5,969 bases of DNA from Oscillospiraceae bacterium. GTDB taxonomy: Bacteria > Bacillota > Clostridia > Oscillospirales > Ruminococcaceae. The position numbers and the translations under genes are program-made. Below, one piece after another: positions 5,007-5,969 of the stretch (the stretch's first letter is position 1; every line of letters starts with the position of its first letter). A model generated the notes under the pieces. It made no database searches. It saw only the letters and a program-made list of their open reading frames with translations, and was not told the origin of the DNA. Location of the stretch: contig JAFQND010000189.1 of NCBI GenBank assembly GCA_017396055.1, positions 1-5,969 of the forward strand. The letters run 5' to 3'.

Positions 5007-5969
5007 ATGGAATACACATTCGCTGACCGTATCAACAATCTCAAACCCTCTGCTATCCGTGAGATCCTGAAAAACAGTGACCCCAACATCATTCCGCTGG
5101 CTGCCGGCAATCCCGCAGTGGAATCTTTCCCCATCGCTGAGATGCGCGAGATCGCCTGCCGTATCTTCGATGAAGAAGCCGGAGTCGCTTTTCAGTACGG
5201 TATCACCGAGGGCTATCCCAAACTTCGTCAGCTGCTCACAGCCCGCCTGAAAGATAAATACGGCATGGGAACCGAAAACGATGATCTGATCGTCGTCAGC
5301 GGCGGCCAGCAGGCCATCGATTTGGCTACAAAAGTCCTGTGCAATGAGGGTGATGTGATCGTCAGCGAAAATCCCGCATTTATCGGTGCACTGAATACCT
5401 TCCGTTCCTACGGCGTGACTCTGAAAGGCGTCGATGTACTGGATGACGGTATGGATCTGGAACAGCTGGAGAAGGCTTTCAGCGAGAATGATCATGTCAA
5501 AATGCTCTATACCATCCCTTCTTTCCAGAATCCGCTGGGCACCTGCACCTGTCTGGAGAAGAGAAAGGCAATCTATGATCTCTGTGTCAAATATGGTGTC
5601 ATGATCCTGGAGGACAACCCTTACGGCGAGCTGCGCTTTGCCGGTGAGGATATCCCCACCATCAAGTCGATGGACACAGAAGGAATCGTTATCTACTGCG
5701 GCAGTATGTCCAAAGTAATGAGTGCCGGTATCCGTGTCGGTTTCGTCCTGGCTCCCAAGGCAGTCATCGCCAAGATGACCGTCGGCAAACAGGCCAGCGA
5801 CGTTCACACTAATCAGTTCTTCCAGATGCTGATCGCACATTTCATGGAGGACTATGATTTTGACGGTCATATCCAGAAGATCCGCGAGCTGTATAAGCAT
5901 AAGAGCGGTCTGATGCTGGATGCCATCCGTGAAACTTTCCCCAAAGAAGTCGGCTATACCGTTCCCGAA
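5007..5969 (+). CDS. PLP-dependent class I/II aminotransferase, 3' end cut by window edge
   Basis: The frame is open for 321 codons to the right edge; family members are near 390-400 residues, so about 70-80 are missing. It is a fold-type I, class I/II aminotransferase resembling the LysN/KAT II group and the catalytic domain of MocR regulators. No N-terminal DNA-binding domain is present, so it is a stand-alone enzyme. Visible motifs: LAAGNP (31-36), QYGITEGYPKLR (63-74), VVSGGQQAID (96-105, phosphate-cup turn), SFQNPLG (172-178, Asn175 contacts the PLP ring), EDNPYGEL (202-209, Asp203 and Tyr206) and GSMSK (232-236), with Lys236 the Schiff-base lysine; Arg243 follows in GIRVGF. The role is amino-group transfer between an amino acid and a 2-oxo acid, substrate unknown. 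The ATG at 5007 has AAAAGAGG upstream with a long 12-nt spacing, so translation may be modest. No clear promoter is seen in the 75-nt gap, so it may depend on readthrough past the hairpin. Confidence 0.93.
   Translation, partial: MEYTFADRINNLKPSAIREILKNSDPNIIPLAAGNPAVESFPIAEMREIACRIFDEEAGVAFQYGITEGYPKLRQLLTARLKDKYGMGTENDDLIVVSGGQQAIDLATKVLCNEGDVIVSENPAFIGALNTFRSYGVTLKGVDVLDDGMDLEQLEKAFSENDHVKMLYTIPSFQNPLGTCTCLEKRKAIYDLCVKYGVMILEDNPYGELRFAGEDIPTIKSMDTEGIVIYCGSMSKVMSAGIRVGFVLAPKAVIAKMTVGKQASDVHTNQFFQMLIAHFMEDYDFDGHIQKIRELYKHKSGLMLDAIRETFPKEVGYTVPE

Noticed and set aside
4980..5900. Open frame of 306 codons on the minus strand opposite the aminotransferase gene
   Set aside because: Same cause: an antisense shadow of a motif-complete aminotransferase, with His/Asp/Ile-rich composition and no domain visible.

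Overview
The base composition (roughly half G+C), Gram-positive-type ribosome binding sites (AAAGGAGG, AGAAAGGA), ferredoxin-like redox proteins and the Rnf-type subunits all suggest an anaerobic Firmicute of the class Clostridia, perhaps an Oscillospiraceae-like gut bacterium. This placement is inferred from sequence character only, with no database search.

Left half (1-2251, minus strand): an apparent operon read right to left. It starts with ribulose-phosphate 3-epimerase (rpe), continues with a membrane protein of the RnfD/NqrB family, and then an RnfE/NqrD-family protein that runs off the left edge. Gaps between genes are only about 15 nt. A well-formed promoter (TTGACC, 17 nt, TAAAAT) precedes rpe. 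The two Rnf-like proteins are the most unusual part of the window. The RnfE-like protein has Ala and Ser where the family has the two cysteines that bind the intramembrane iron-sulfur cluster. The RnfD-like protein has a degenerate covalent-flavin motif. The rnfG gene that normally sits between D and E is absent from that position. Together these suggest an Rnf-derived membrane module that has lost some or all of its redox chemistry.

Middle (2252-2464): a divergent intergenic region carrying the rpe promoter on the minus strand, an extended -10 promoter on the plus strand, and several short repeats. It is followed by a CapA-family lipoprotein with a Ser/Glu/Pro-rich linker (2465-3709).

Right half (3710-5969, plus strand): an aldo/keto reductase with a C-terminal two-cluster ferredoxin-like domain, with its own near-consensus promoter (TTGATT, 17 nt, TATAAT). 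A strong hairpin follows, and then a fold-type I PLP aminotransferase cut by the right edge. No tRNA, rRNA, CRISPR array, insertion sequence or phage gene is visible.
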